Assembly: GCA_023548195.1 (NCBI GenBank)
Contig: JAJHZJ010000808.1
Location: 4,197,182-4,261,181 of the forward strand
Direction of reading: 5' to 3'
Length of the DNA: 64,000 nt
Origin: Bettongia penicillata ogilbyi
Lineage: Eukaryota > Chordata > Mammalia > Diprotodontia > Potoroidae
Made by a program: the position numbers and the translations under genes
The notes under the pieces: model-generated
What the model saw: the letters and a program-made list of their open reading frames with translations, nothing else
The model's database searches: none
Told to the model about the DNA's origin: nothing
Shown here: positions 21,622 through 32,062 of the stretch, in pieces
How positions within the stretch are numbered: position 1 is the stretch's first letter
How the letters are laid out: each line of letters starts with the position of its first letter

Positions 21622-21832
21622 CAGGGGTTATCTTAACCCAGGGATCATTGATCATAGACTTCTTAAAAAAAATTTTTTTGATCACTTTATATCAACAGAA
21701 TCGGCTTCCTTTGTAATTCTATGTACTTTAATTTGTGCGCACTTAAAACCATTATTCTGAGAAGGGCTTTAGGCTAAGTTTCATCAGATTGCCCAAAGAG
21801 ATCCATGACATACAAAAAGGTAAGAACTCTTA
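21622..21832 (-). mobile_element. hAT-type non-autonomous element, family B, full length (reverse)
   Basis: Left end 'caggggttatcttaacccagggatc', inner 'agacttcttaaaaaaaatttttttgatcactttatatcaacagaatcggcttcctttgtaattctatgtacttta', 'attattctgagaagggctttaggc', 'cagattgcccaaagagatccatgaca', right end 'aaaaggtaagaactctt'. The ends are short inverted repeats of the 'caggggttcttaacct' type. Four more copies lie in the window (27.5, 45.4, 48.8, 60.8 kb). No transposase is present. Confidence 0.8.
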
Positions 21833-21835
21833 CTT

Positions 21836-24360
21836 TAAGGAAAGAAACAGAAACGAGACAGATAAACCAATTTACATCAAATTTTAATGGCCAGGGCATA
21901 AAATGACTCTTGGGACCACAACCTTGCCACTAAATGATCCATATTTTCTGATGCAATAGTAAAAAAGGAAAAAAAAATCAGCTCTTCACTAGTGAAATGA
22001 AATGTCCTTTGGCAGGAGAAGGGAGGTCATTAGATTAACACTATTTGCCCCTGCACACACTGGAACTTTTCTTCAGGAAAGGTGCAGTATCCATCACTCC
22101 ACCTCCCACCCCCTGCCCCACCCTAACACCTTAAGGAGTTTTTTTTAAAAGCAATATTAAAGCTATAGGACTTGAAGCATTGGGGAAAGTCTTTTTAGCT
22201 TTGCCTTGAGACAGCTCTTTACTCTGGCCATTGCCAAGGTCATCTGGCCAAACTGTATCCAAATCACATATTGAAATGATCATCCAGTTGCTCAATTTTA
22301 GTAACATCCGTGTGTGCCTGTGCCGTGTTCCTACCATGTAGCTACACCTGATGAGCAATCAAATCCTACATAGCATATTGAAAAGCACTTCCTTGAACTT
22401 TGACCTGAAGTAGCAAGGGACTGAACTCTATACTTTAAGTCCTTTCCTGAACAGCCATACACATTTTACAAATGACGTGACTAGATATATAGATCTTCTA
22501 CTTCTAACAAAAGCAAAAAAAAACCCCCAAATATATGCATTTGACTAAGGCACACTGCATCTTACCATATGTGTAAGTTTAACATCAATAACTCATCTTC
22601 TCTTTATAATTTGCCAGATTTATTTCTCATTAATAATTTCAGCATGTTAAAATTCCAGTTTTGTTGGAGTGTTTGTTATACTGATGTCTGCAATCACAAA
22701 GTCAGTCAATCTCCTGTCTAAAGTCATTCCTTCTCTCTGTATCTTAAATACAGATAATGCAGACTGAACAAGGTCTTTTAGCCTAAGCATTGCCGCAATC
22801 TAAGTTGAATTTACTAGAATGAAAGGCACTAAAAAAACATTTTAAGATTTACTATTCGGTGAAACTTTTTAATAGAACAGTCACTAATCATAGCCCATAC
22901 ATAAATCACTATCACACCAGGACCTCCTAGAACCTCTGCAGTTGGTTCTAAATTCTTCATTCAAGTAAAAGCCTAGCTCAAAGCACTGTAAAAACGCAAA
23001 CACAAATCTCCAGAAGTCTCAATCATAAGTCTCCATGCTGCTTTTCTCTAGCAAAATCGAAAACAATTAAAACTGACCATTACCAATAAGTCTTTGGAAA
23101 AATACAGTACACAAAAAAGATATCATTTTCCCCCACCCTTGTCTCTTCAACAGCCCCCCAAACTGAACAAAAGTCACACGTAATCTCAAATTTTAAATGT
23201 GATAAATATTGAAGTAAAAAAGTCAGTACCTGCCAAATACCTGCTGTTCTGCTTTCCCTGGATTGTACTCTCCTCCTACACTCTGGCAACGGAATGCCCT
23301 TCAAAACCATGGCTCACTGCTTTTGGTAAATGTTTTACGAGGCACTAAACAACCTTGTGTCCCACCCTCAGTGCAAACACCATTGAGAGAACACAATATA
23401 ATGGTCACAAAGATATCCATGGGATGTACAGTAATGTAAATGAAGGAACATGGTTTTATTTCTACACTTGCCCCTTAAAAGAACTCGAAGAAGAAGAAAA
23501 GTCAACAAAAATACATCAAAACAATAGAAATGTTGGATTTTTAATAAAAAAAAGATGATTACAAAGTTCTCTATGTTGTAATCCCCAAGCAAGCCTGGGC
23601 AAGCCGTAACTGAAAAAAAAAAATTGTGAAAGGGAAGAGTTAATCGAGCACAGTATTTACAAATAAATCTGTACACACAAGCAACACCAGACAGCTGCGA
23701 AGGTACACCTGGACTTCTGACATGGACGTTTACGAGGAAGAATTAAACACAAATTATAGAAAAGAAAACTGGAGGAAAAAAAATCCAAACCCTAAAACCA
23801 ACAACCCACCTTCTGATAAATTGCCATCCTCAGTAACAAACAGTAATAAGTAAGTCGTTGCCCTTTTCAGTATCCGTCAAGTTAGCCACAGCTCAAAGCC
23901 AACTGCTCCAAACCAGAAGTGTTGCATTCCATTCAAGTTAACAATTACAAATGGAGGATAACTGAAAATGGCTGGCGCTGGAGCACTCTAGGCTCCACCA
24001 TGTCAGGTACCTACAGGTGTTACCATAGTTATTCATGAGATAGAGGCAAGGATGCTACAAGGAACTTCTGCCTGGAAATTATTCAATATTATCAAGTACT
24101 TACATGGACAGAGCAGACACAGCTCCCCTTGGTACTAGGAGGGGGAAGGCTGATGTGGCATTTTCAAGGAAGAAAAGTAAGCAAGGTAGTTAAGATGATT
24201 CAGATCCTCTTGAAAAGAAAATGGGATGGACACCTGCCTCATTCCTCTCTGTTTAAGCATGAACAAACACAAACACAAGCAAACTAGAAAAATGAGAAAT
24301 GTTTCTATTGAATTTTTTATATTTTGTAATAATATGCATATAATTTTTAAAAACTGTTTT
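21836..24360. other. Longest repeat-free block; possible minus-strand 3' UTR
   Basis: About 2.5 kb in which I recognise no transposable element. 22900-24080 has scattered CpGs ('ctgcgaagg', 'gacgtttacgagg', 'aatcgagc') and, read on the minus strand, U-rich 3' UTR-like sequence with AATAAA at about 23454-23460. No convincing open frame is present: the minus-strand frame 23368-23676 is low-complexity and unlike a protein. It could be a 3' UTR of an unseen gene whose coding exons lie at higher coordinates, or conserved regulatory DNA. Confidence 0.3.
22105..22123 (-). promoter_or_regulatory. G-quadruplex candidate
   Basis: On the plus strand: CCC-A-CCCCC-TG-CCCC-A-CCC, that is four G-runs of at least three with loops of 1, 2 and 1 nt on the minus strand. 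Such short loops are the most stable class. Confidence 0.7.
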
Positions 24361-24594
24361 TGTTGGTCAGTTATTTTTTTCAGACTCTGTGACCTATTTG
24401 GAATTTTCTTGGCAAATTCACTGGAGGGGCTTATCATTTCCTTCTCCAGCTCATTTTACAGATGAAGAAACTGAGGCAAACAGGGTTAAGTGACTTGCCC
24501 AGAATCACACAGCTAGTCACTGCTGGAACATGGATTTGAGTTCAAGTCTTCCTGAGTTCTGCAACTCTATCCACTGCACTGCCCCAGTTGCCCT
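24361..24594 (-). mobile_element. Mar-1-like SINE (reverse), full length
   Basis: Reverse order: tail 'cagactctgtgacctatttggaattttcttggcaaattcactgg...catttccttctccagctcattttacagatgaagaaactgaggc', CORE 'gggttaagtgacttgcccagaatcacacagctagtcac', B box 'tttgagttcaag', head 'tctatccactgcactgccccagttgcc'. Confidence 0.9.
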
Positions 24595-24699
24595 TCTGTA
24601 TACTACTGGAGAATTTGTCTTTAATTCTCCAGTGGTTTTCTTTTATTTCCAGTTTCCTTACTTGACTTCATCTTAGTTAAGTAGAACAAAGGTAAAAGT

Positions 24700-24802
24700 A
24701 CGAGTAGAGAAGCCTGAGTTTCGTTTCTGCCCTCTCTGACTTGGAGCAAGTCAGCTTCTCTAAGACTTAATTTTTTACCTATTTGGGGTTGTCATGCCTT
24801 GA
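24700..24802 (+). mobile_element. MIR fragment
   Basis: 'agaagcctgagtttcgtttctgccctctctgacttggagcaagtcagcttctctaagacttaattttttacc' keeps the CORE layout at low identity. Confidence 0.6.
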
Positions 24803-25438
24803 CACCTCTGTCTCAAAAGGGCAGGATGAGAAGGCTTCCAAACTTTCTTCCCCTTTCATCCAGTCAGTCATCACTTTCTGCCTTGTCATTACCACCTCTG
24901 GCTACTCTTTGAAATGACTTACAGAAGAGACAGAAACCAGAATAGACTATATGTGGGGGGTGGGGGGCAATCTTTACATCCCACAGTTTCACTACTTTTC
25001 ATGACCTTTTTCTCATATACCATTCATAGTGCCTGCTACATAATATTTGGCTACGTAGATTACAATATTATAATAGGTAAGTTGCACTAACTCCTGGACT
25101 TTTTAGTTGGTTCCTATAAATTCCTTCTTCATTATGCTACCAGACTCATTCAAACCTTCATCTCCCATTTTTCTCTACTATCACCACCACCAATCACCTT
25201 GTTCTTATTTTCAAAGTGGCTTCTTCCACTCTTTCCCCATATATCTATACTCCTTTCACACTTCCTCCTGCTTACACTGGTCCCCAGAATAATGCAGGTG
25301 TATTCTGCTTTAAGCAAACCCAATGCAAGTCAGTTCCCAACTGTTCAATAGTGTGCCAAGAGCCTGCTTATAAATGAGTTGTTTGGAACTTGAAGCTAAA
25401 TTTTCCCACAGAGACAAGTCCACAAAACCCTATTTAGC
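24803..25438. other. Unassigned sequence
   Basis: Pyrimidine-rich at 25100-25290. A G-run pair (gggggg-t-gggggg) sits at about 24954-24967. Some phrases have an L2 flavour, but I cannot place them. Confidence 0.35.
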
Positions 25439-25890
25439 CTATGCTGTACTGCAATACAGTGCCAGGCAGTGTGCTAAGTGATGGGGATGCAAAGAAAGGC
25501 AAAAGGCAATTCCTGCTTGGGAAGTTCACAATCCCACACAATGTACAAAGAAGACGTATGCAGGACAAAATGAAGACAATCCATCAAGGGAAAGCATCAG
25601 CATCAAGGGGAGTCAGGGAAGGCTTTTTGCAGAATGTTGTATTTTAGCTGTGCCTTGAAGGAAACCAAAGAAACCAGATAGGAGAAACAGCATGGGGGAC
25701 AGCCACTGAAAATGCTCCAAATATGTAGAGAGAATGTTTTGTTCAAGGAACAACAAGGGGAACAGTGTTCCTGGATCACAGAGTACATGGGGATGAGTAA
25801 TGTGAAAGACTGGAATGCTGGGGGGTGAGAGTGGGAGCAGGTCAGGTTAGTAAAGTGTCTGAATAATGTAGGTGGAGGGAATCAATGGTT
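25439..25890 (-). mobile_element. L2 (reverse), about 450 bp
   Basis: 'cagtgccaggcagtgtgctaagtgatggggatgcaaagaaaggc', 'gggaagttcacaatcc', 'gtcagggaaggctttttgcagaatgttgtattttagctgtgccttgaaggaaacc', 'gggggacagccac', 'ggaacaacaaggggaacagtgttcctggatcacagagtacatggggatgagtaatg' follow the reverse L2 3' consensus in order. Confidence 0.88.
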
Positions 25891-25922
25891 TTTATGGAAC
25901 CTCCCCATCATTATATTAATGT

Positions 25923-25947
25923 ACACACACACACTCTCTCTCTCTCA
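25923..25947. repeat. (CA)n(CT)n microsatellite
   Basis: Short compound dinucleotide run 'cacacacacactctctctctctc'. Confidence 0.9.
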
Positions 25948-26287
25948 AGTTTCCAACATGTACACAAAAAAAGCATATACAAAGCATACATAGAATTCCA
26001 TGGAATTTCAAAATCAAATGAATACTAATAATTGGGATTGGAGGAGAAGGGCCAAAGAAAAAACTAAGGATAGGAGGTGGCATCTGGCTTGTATTTTTGA
26101 AGGAAGACAATCGATAATTAGTGCTGAATTCTTCCTGTTCTCTTTCCATATTGGTAAGACATAGCACAGCTTGTGCTCCCAACACTGAACCTGAGATCTC
26201 CAAATCCCTTTCATATGCCACAATGAAGCTTTGGAATAAGATATTAACAGACTTTAGCTCACTTTATCTCTATGATCATCTCTCCAC

Positions 26288-26358
26288 ATTCAACATTCAT
26301 TCATTCACTCATTTAACAAAATAGTTTTCAAGCATCTACTACAAGCAAGACATTTATT
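26288..26358 (-). mobile_element. L2 3' terminus (reverse) with CATT repeats
   Basis: 'cattcattcattcactcatttaacaaaatagttttcaagcatctactacaagcaagacattt' is the reverse complement of the L2 terminal (TGAA)n end. Confidence 0.75.
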
Positions 26359-26814
26359 TTCTTTCAAATCTGTTTTCAGACTTGACTTTAATGACCCAGA
26401 CTACCCAATCCATTGTTTTTCCAACAGAACTAAACATAAGGAAAAAGAAACCCAAACAGCAAGGGTTTCCCATGTTCAGTCTATGTCTTTACATCTTCAT
26501 GGCTTGTTTGGTCTCATTTTGGGTTTTAAGATTAAAGACAATGCTTAGCCATGTTCTATATACAACCTCTAGTATGCTAGTAGTATTTACTTATTACATT
26601 ACAGCATGGCTGGGGAATAGGTGGTTTCTAGGGCAAGGATGTATGTATAGACCTTCTTGTATGTTTGCACAGTATGTCTAAATTCTACTACTTTGTAATA
26701 ACTGGTATTTAAGTAAATAATCAAGGTGTATTTTGCAGAAAATACATATGTTAAGTGCTGCTTGCTCTATTTGCTTCTAGATACCTTATTTGGAAGCACT
26801 AGAGAGGAACCATG
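26359..26814. other. Unassigned sequence
   Basis: The frame 26382-26681 (99 codons) has stretches of hydrophobic residues but no matching family and no splice context; probably chance. Confidence 0.35.
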
Positions 26815-27062
26815 ATATAGCCAATGGCCAGCACAGTGCTAGGCACCTAGCAGATAATTATGGTTGAAACCCTATTTATCTTTCAGGATGTAGTTCAAAT
26901 GTCACTTCTTTCATGACAATTTCCCTTATAACTTTTTCCACGCAATACCTGTTTATACTTCTCTTATGTATTCATGTTTGACTTTAAATCATACTTATTG
27001 GTATGTGTAGTCTAACGTCTGAAGTTCCATGATAGCAGACCGTGCATATTTACTGAGCGCTA
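26815..27062 (+). mobile_element. Two L2 3' end fragments in tandem
   Basis: 26815-26872 is an L2 terminus ('ggccagcacagtgctaggcacctagcagataattatggttgaa'). From 26875 a second copy starts upstream in the 3' UTR: 'caggatgtagttcaaatgtcacttctttcatgacaatttccc...gaagttccatgatagcagaccgtgcatatttactgagcgc'. Confidence 0.7.
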
Positions 27063-27107
27063 TAAAACACTGATCAAATACTATGGTTATTTTTACTACC
27101 ATACTGA

Positions 27108-27206
27108 GGTAATCTGGTGCGATGAAAATATGGCCAGATTTGGAGTCAGAGAACCTAGGTTTGAATCCTGGTTCAGAAACTTACTACTTCTGTAAACTAA
27201 GGTCTA
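27108..27206 (+). mobile_element. MIR, 5' half, split by a SINE
   Basis: 'ggtaatctggtgcgatgaaaatatggccagatttggagtcagagaacctaggtttgaatcctggttcagaaacttactacttctgtaaacta'. The MIR continues after the SINE at 27457. Confidence 0.85.
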
Positions 27207-27447
27207 GGGCAGCTAGGTGGCAGTGAACAGAGTCCTGGGACTGGAGTTAGGAAGACTCATCTTCATGAGTTCAAATCCCTGCCTCAGGACACCTACTAGC
27301 TGTGTAAACCTGGGTAAGGCACTTAACCCCGTTTGCCTTAGTTTCCTCATTTGTAAAATGAGCTAGAGAATGAAGTGGAAAACCACTCCAGGACCTTTGG
27401 CAAGAAAACCCCAAATGGGATCCTAAAGAGCCAGACACAAGAGTGAC
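27207..27447 (+). mobile_element. Mar-1-like SINE, full length, inserted in a MIR
   Basis: Head 'gggcagctaggtggcagtgaacagagtcctgggactggagttaggaagactc', B box 'gagttcaaatccc', CORE 'ctagctgtgtaaacctgggtaaggcacttaaccccgtttgccttagtttcctcatttgtaaaatgagct', tail 'gtggaaaaccactccaggacctttggcaagaaaaccccaaatgggatcctaaagagccagacacaa'. 'ctaaggtct' (27197) and 'ctaaggccc' (27448) flank it as a probable target-site duplication. Confidence 0.92.
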
Positions 27448-27456
27448 CTAAGGCCC

Positions 27457-27548
27457 AATACTCAACCCCTCTGGGTCTCAGTTTCTTCAATAGCCAAATA
27501 CAGAGGCTGTATTAGAAAACCTTTAAGGTCCCTTTTAGCTCTAAATCA
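27457..27548 (+). mobile_element. MIR, 3' half after the split
   Basis: 'aatactcaacccctctgggtctcagtttcttcaatagccaaatacagaggctgtattagaaaacctttaaggtcccttttagctctaaatcaaagg' resumes the MIR exactly after the CORE. Confidence 0.85.
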
Positions 27549-27743
27549 AAGGTTCTTAACCTTTACTATTATTTTTTGTCATGGATCCCTTTGGTAGTCT
27601 AGTGAAACATATGACTTTCTCAAAATACTATTTTTAGTTGCATAAAATTCTTAGGATTACAAAGGAAACCTATTATGCTGATATACAGCTAAAAAAAAAA
27701 CAACTTCTTAACCAGATTCATGGATCTTAAGTAAAGAATCTCT
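27549..27743 (+). mobile_element. hAT-type element, family B, full length
   Basis: 'aaaggttcttaacctttactatta...gtcatggatccctttggtagtctagtgaaacatatgactttctc...ttgcataaaattcttaggattacaaaggaaacctattatgctgatatacagct...cttaaccagattcatggatctt'. It matches the reverse complement of the copies at 21.6 and 60.8 kb. Confidence 0.8.
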
Positions 27744-27767
27744 GCCTAAATCTATGTACCTATGATT

Positions 27768-27852
27768 TATTGATATCTGTAATATTTCCTAGTACCTAGC
27801 ACAACGTTATGCACAGAGTATAGGCTTAATAAATGTTTACTGAATTTATTAG
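27768..27852 (+). mobile_element. L2 3' terminus
   Basis: 'attgatatctgtaatatttcctagtacctagcacaacgttatgcacagagtataggcttaataaatgtttactgaattt'. Confidence 0.82.
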
Positions 27853-29067
27853 GGGTCTTGTAAGCAAAGCCCTAATCTCAGACATATTAAAAACCTTCTT
27901 TCTATACAACCCTACGCTTAATTTACTGGACAATATAAATAACTATCCTCTACTTCTTAAGAATGGCATGATTGGTAAGAGACTACTAAATCCAGTATAA
28001 TTAAAAATGTTTTACATTAATAGTAAAACCCTGCTAAAATGACTTGATTTCCTTATTTCCTCTCTCAAGATGCCCTCAAACATAACACAAATAGAAGACA
28101 TACAATATATAAGAAATAAAACACTGGTAGATACCTACGACCCTTTCCTGTTCCTCTGTAGGAATCAGAGACCATACTAAATTCACAATGTCTGGAGTCA
28201 TTCCAGGTTGCATGACGGGTTGGGATGGGGAAAGGAGAAGCAGTGGGTGATTATAAGGATTAGCCAGGAGGGGGCCATATTCAGGCTACATAGCCATAAC
28301 TCACTCAGTATGATTAATTAGCTTAATAAAAACACATTAGGAAAAATTATGTTACAGAAAGTAATGGAGATATGACAATATTTCAAATGGGTGAATGGTG
28401 AATAGGTGAATGATATTACAGTGGGATTTCACAACTTTATAATAAAGTTTGGTTAGAATACATTAACAATGTTATTGCAAAATTACATGAGTTCAGGCAA
28501 CATCATTATCTGGGCCCCACCATAGGCACAGGTGCAGAGGATTAGTAGAGGATTAGCAGGTATTGAATGGAGGTGGGAGCTGAACATCAGAAGTGCCTTA
28601 AGACCAGGGTGTGCCCTCTCTGGTCACAGAAATCTTTCTGGCAGAAAGGAGACCATATCCTAATTCCTACTGTGACTCTTCGGCATCTCGAAGCCTTCGC
28701 TCTAATTCCCATTTTCATTCTCTACTTCTCCCATATCAGTCTTTCTGACTGTATTCCTTGTTCCTCCCTCCCCTAACACCAGTTACAAGGCAGTGCTTGC
28801 TTGAACTTCCAGTGCCCTTCAAGCTGGAGCTAGTTTACTCTTCCATTCCTGGTGTCTGCTATATGTAGCATATGGTTGTACTTTCTTTGTCTAGTGTAGG
28901 TTACCAACACCTCCTAAAAATCTTGTTTACAAATCTCTTCTACAGAGCTCAGAGCTCTAACAATTAATCATAAGATGAGGAATTCTACTTGGTGAGGTTT
29001 ATCCCCTCCCTAAGGAGACATGCACACACCACCTAGTATCCAGTGAGGTAGAGGAAAAGTACTACAT
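27853..29067. other. Unassigned sequence, 1.2 kb
   Basis: No recognised repeat or gene. A short duplicated motif 'gaggattag' occurs at 28537-28556. The frame 28567-28776 is not gene-like. Confidence 0.4.
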
Positions 29068-29233
29068 CAGGGGTGGGGAACTTAAAGCCTTCAAGGTCCT
29101 TGGGTGCAGCTTTTTGATTAAGTCCAAGTTTTATAGAACAAATCCTTGATTAAGTTTGGATTCAGTCAAAGGGCCACACTTGAGGACCTAGAGGCCCACA
29201 TGTGGCCTTGAGCCAGTAACTTCCTCATTCCTG
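29068..29233. mobile_element. hAT MITE family A, full-length palindrome
   Basis: Left end 'caggggtggggaacttaaagcc', right end reads 'caggaatgaggaagttactggctc' on the other strand. The inner arms are also complementary: 'aggtccttgggtgcagctttttgattaagtcc' against 'ttggattcagtcaaagggccacacttgaggacct'. It has no coding capacity and should fold into one long imperfect hairpin. Confidence 0.85.
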
Positions 29234-29799
29234 TGGAGAACAGCAATAAGAAAATATGAGGTGTAGTGACTTCATTAAATAACTGAAATTCATTGGACAT
29301 CGTTTGTGCTTGGGTCTTGACTCTTTCTGTGTACTACATAAAACCTTGTCCCACTCCCCAAAGGAGGCCAGAGAATTTATCATACAGAAAAGTAAAGTAT
29401 TTTGAGAATGAGATCAAATGAGAAGGGTTGATCTCAATTGATAAGATTTGCACAACTCAGAATACACTTAATTTACAGTGATGAACCAAAAGATATAGGC
29501 AAAAGAGCTACCAAAGAGAAGGCTTGTGGAGTTCACATCACGTAAGTATATATGCAGGGCAAGGAGAAATTGGAAAGGACCCCAGAAAGCATGCTATGTT
29601 TGGTTCTGCCAAAGTATGTCCTAGTAGCTATGTATTTACAGTAAATGCAACTTTGACTTTAGTAATATGTGTGGTATTTTCGTCTCTACTGACCACTTAC
29701 AGAGTTTCTTAAGAAAAAAGCAAATGTCAAAAGTGAAGAGCTAGTACAAGATAGTCTCCAAGACCTCATGAGTATATCTGACACTATGGTATGGTACTT
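29234..29799. other. Unassigned sequence
   Basis: No recognised element. It may be the decayed upstream part of the LINE fragment that follows. Confidence 0.35.
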
Positions 29800-30650
29800 A
29801 TGGTTGAAACTTTGCTTTCAAATAGTATACTTTACTCAAAAGGAGAAGAAGATGACATGTGTACAATAGCACTGTACCATACACTCATGCAGGGAAAGGC
29901 TAAACAGAAGAAGGGAAATATGGTAAAGAACATATGGGTGACATTCAGTGGAGGTAGAAACAGAAACAACACCACCATAGATATAATACTACTGGAAAGA
30001 GGGAATTAAATGAGCAGTATGTTACCAACTTGGCATAAACGCATGATATTACAGGGAAGAGGGGATTCACACCACTACGACTTGATCATTTGCTGGATCT
30101 CCTCTTGCCAAAAGCAGAACATCTGACAAATCTGTAATCTGCCTAAATGGAAATTTCATTCTTTAAAAGTTAGAGGAAGCAGTCAGGGGAAATGCTACTC
30201 CGGATCATGTTCTGATCAACAAGGAGGAACTAGTTGCTGAAGAAGAAATGTCAGAACTTGGGGGGCAAGTGACCACTCTACCACAGAGTTCACGATAAAG
30301 GAAAGGAAAAGGCAATTACCATCGGCAATGCACCATGTATTTTAGGTGAGCAGATTTAAAAGGATCCCAAGAAAGGACAAGCAGAATCCAATGGTTTAAT
30401 ATTTTACAGAGAAAGTTGACCCAGGGATTTCATTCTCAAGAAGTAAATTATGAAGCTATAAAGCAGAAATAATTCAAAAGAAGAGGAATAAGGAGAATTT
30501 AGAGAAAAATATGGATTCATAGGAAATTCAACGATAACTGATTTTAAAAAGACATAACTGGAAAAAAAGTATCATGGCCTTATAAAGAATTGTGTGAGAA
30601 ACACAATCATGTCAAGCCCAGGGGTCAAAGCAACCATGAATACTGTTAAC
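29800..30650 (+). mobile_element. Decayed LINE fragment with endonuclease SDH motif (CR1/L3-like?)
   Basis: At 30190-30300 the translation, allowing one frameshift in the 'ggggggca' run, reads DHVLINKEELVAEEEMSELG and then SDHSTTEFTI. This is the end of an APE-type LINE endonuclease, where CR1/L3 elements have a 'TNKEGLVG...LGCSDHEMVEF' pattern. Downstream (30350-30480) reads like the linker before the reverse transcriptase. Many stops and frameshifts are present. Boundaries and family are uncertain. Confidence 0.55.
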
Positions 30651-30984
30651 AGAAAAGAGTGTTTTTATTTATTTTTCTAAGAGGTGAAGGTGCAAAAATT
30701 GAGTCCCCAAGCTCTTGTTAGCTATCTGAAAGTCTCTTACAGAGATTCCATTAGCATATAAGATGAAGGAAACATTCCTCAAATCTTCAAGTCTTTTCCC
30801 AATTGATTGAGGAGCAGCCCAATTACTCTGTTAACTTGTCAAAAGTCAAGAGGTGGTATCACTCACGTAAAATCAGGTATGGGTTTCTCTCTTAGTAGCA
30901 AGCAAAGAGTTTCTGGCCACATCCAAGATAAAAGGAGAATTAAAGGTCTGCTCAGATTGAATTGGCTAACAATTGTTTTGACAT

Positions 30985-31180
30985 AGAGTGTTCCACTGGG
31001 CTGTACCCACCATAAATACTGCAAGATATTGGGTGCCCTACTCCTTTAAAACCATAATGGCAGATTTTTCAGGAATGTTTGATTTTTCTGGGGACCTGCC
31101 CCATAGAGTTAGCCAATTTCTGCCTCTGCTGCTCGCTCTTTCTCTCTCATCTGTAGATCATGTGTTCAGTTAATAAATCA
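30985..31180 (+). other. Possible solo LTR part
   Basis: A TATA-like 'ctcctttaaaacc' (31041) is followed 125 bp later by a pyrimidine-rich stretch ('gctgctcgctctttctctctcatctg') and AATAAA (31172-31177). This spacing resembles an LTR U3-R promoter and polyadenylation signal. No second LTR or gag/pol frame was seen. Confidence 0.3.
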
Positions 31181-31932
31181 GCAACGAGCACTAAAGGTCT
31201 AAGTACAGTATCAGGCACCGGGCATTTACGTCTAGATTATTATCCGCAATTAGACTTTGAGCAGACTCTCCCATTGATGAACACTCAGATCTATGTTGTA
31301 AGAAAACAAGCACCCATGAAAACTCAACTTGTGCCTTCTGGAGGAGTGCTTATCATTAATAACTGAAACTCCACTGATTGTTAATATTTCCTAAGTGTTA
31401 TTTATCATTGGAAATGGGAATTTCTCATTGAGTCTACAAACTGAAGGAAACATCCCTACTATATAAATGCAAGCTTTTAGCTCATGATGTTATTAACACC
31501 CAAGCCATGGAAGAACGAAAGAGTTTTTCTTCTTTAAATCAATACTTAATCTAATTAAACATCACAAAGGGCCTGGTCTATTACAGAATCATTCTGGTGT
31601 ACTGTCAAGAACTCTGAGCTAAGGTTCAAGGCCTTCCCACCCAATTCTTGCCAGTCCTGCCATTTACTGGCCATGTGACCAATAGTGCTCCCTGGCATGA
31701 CGGACACAATGAATTAAACCAAAGGACTACACCTGGAAGGGAAATGAAAAGATGAGTGGCCTGGGCACCCTCCTTAAAAGGAGGATTAGATGGAGCTCTG
31801 TGCTCCACCCTCCATTCAAAGGGAAGCAGAGGGTATTGATGTGATCTGGCAGGATGGTGAGGCTTCTGGGCATATGATAAAGAAATTCATGGGTGCAGCT
31901 GGGTGGGAAATGATGAGGAAAATAAAGCCCAA
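31181..31932. other. Unassigned sequence
   Basis: A weak MIR-like phrase ('ccagtcctgccatttactggccatgtgacc') lies at about 31650-31685. No gene was seen. Confidence 0.4.
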
Positions 31933-32062
31933 GGAAGCTAAAGTCACAGAATTAGGGCTGTTTGTGGTCATCTAGTCCAATTTTTTAGATAAGAAAACTG
32001 AAGCCCAGGAGTTAAGTGACTTGTGAAAATGGGCCAGTCTATAGCTCAGGTTCCTCATCTAG
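31933..32062 (-). mobile_element. MIR (reverse)
   Basis: 'aaagtcacagaattagggctgtttgtggtcatctagtccaattttttagataagaaaactgaagcccaggagttaagtgacttg' is a reverse MIR 3' part. It truncates into the GACA/GATA repeat. Confidence 0.8.
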
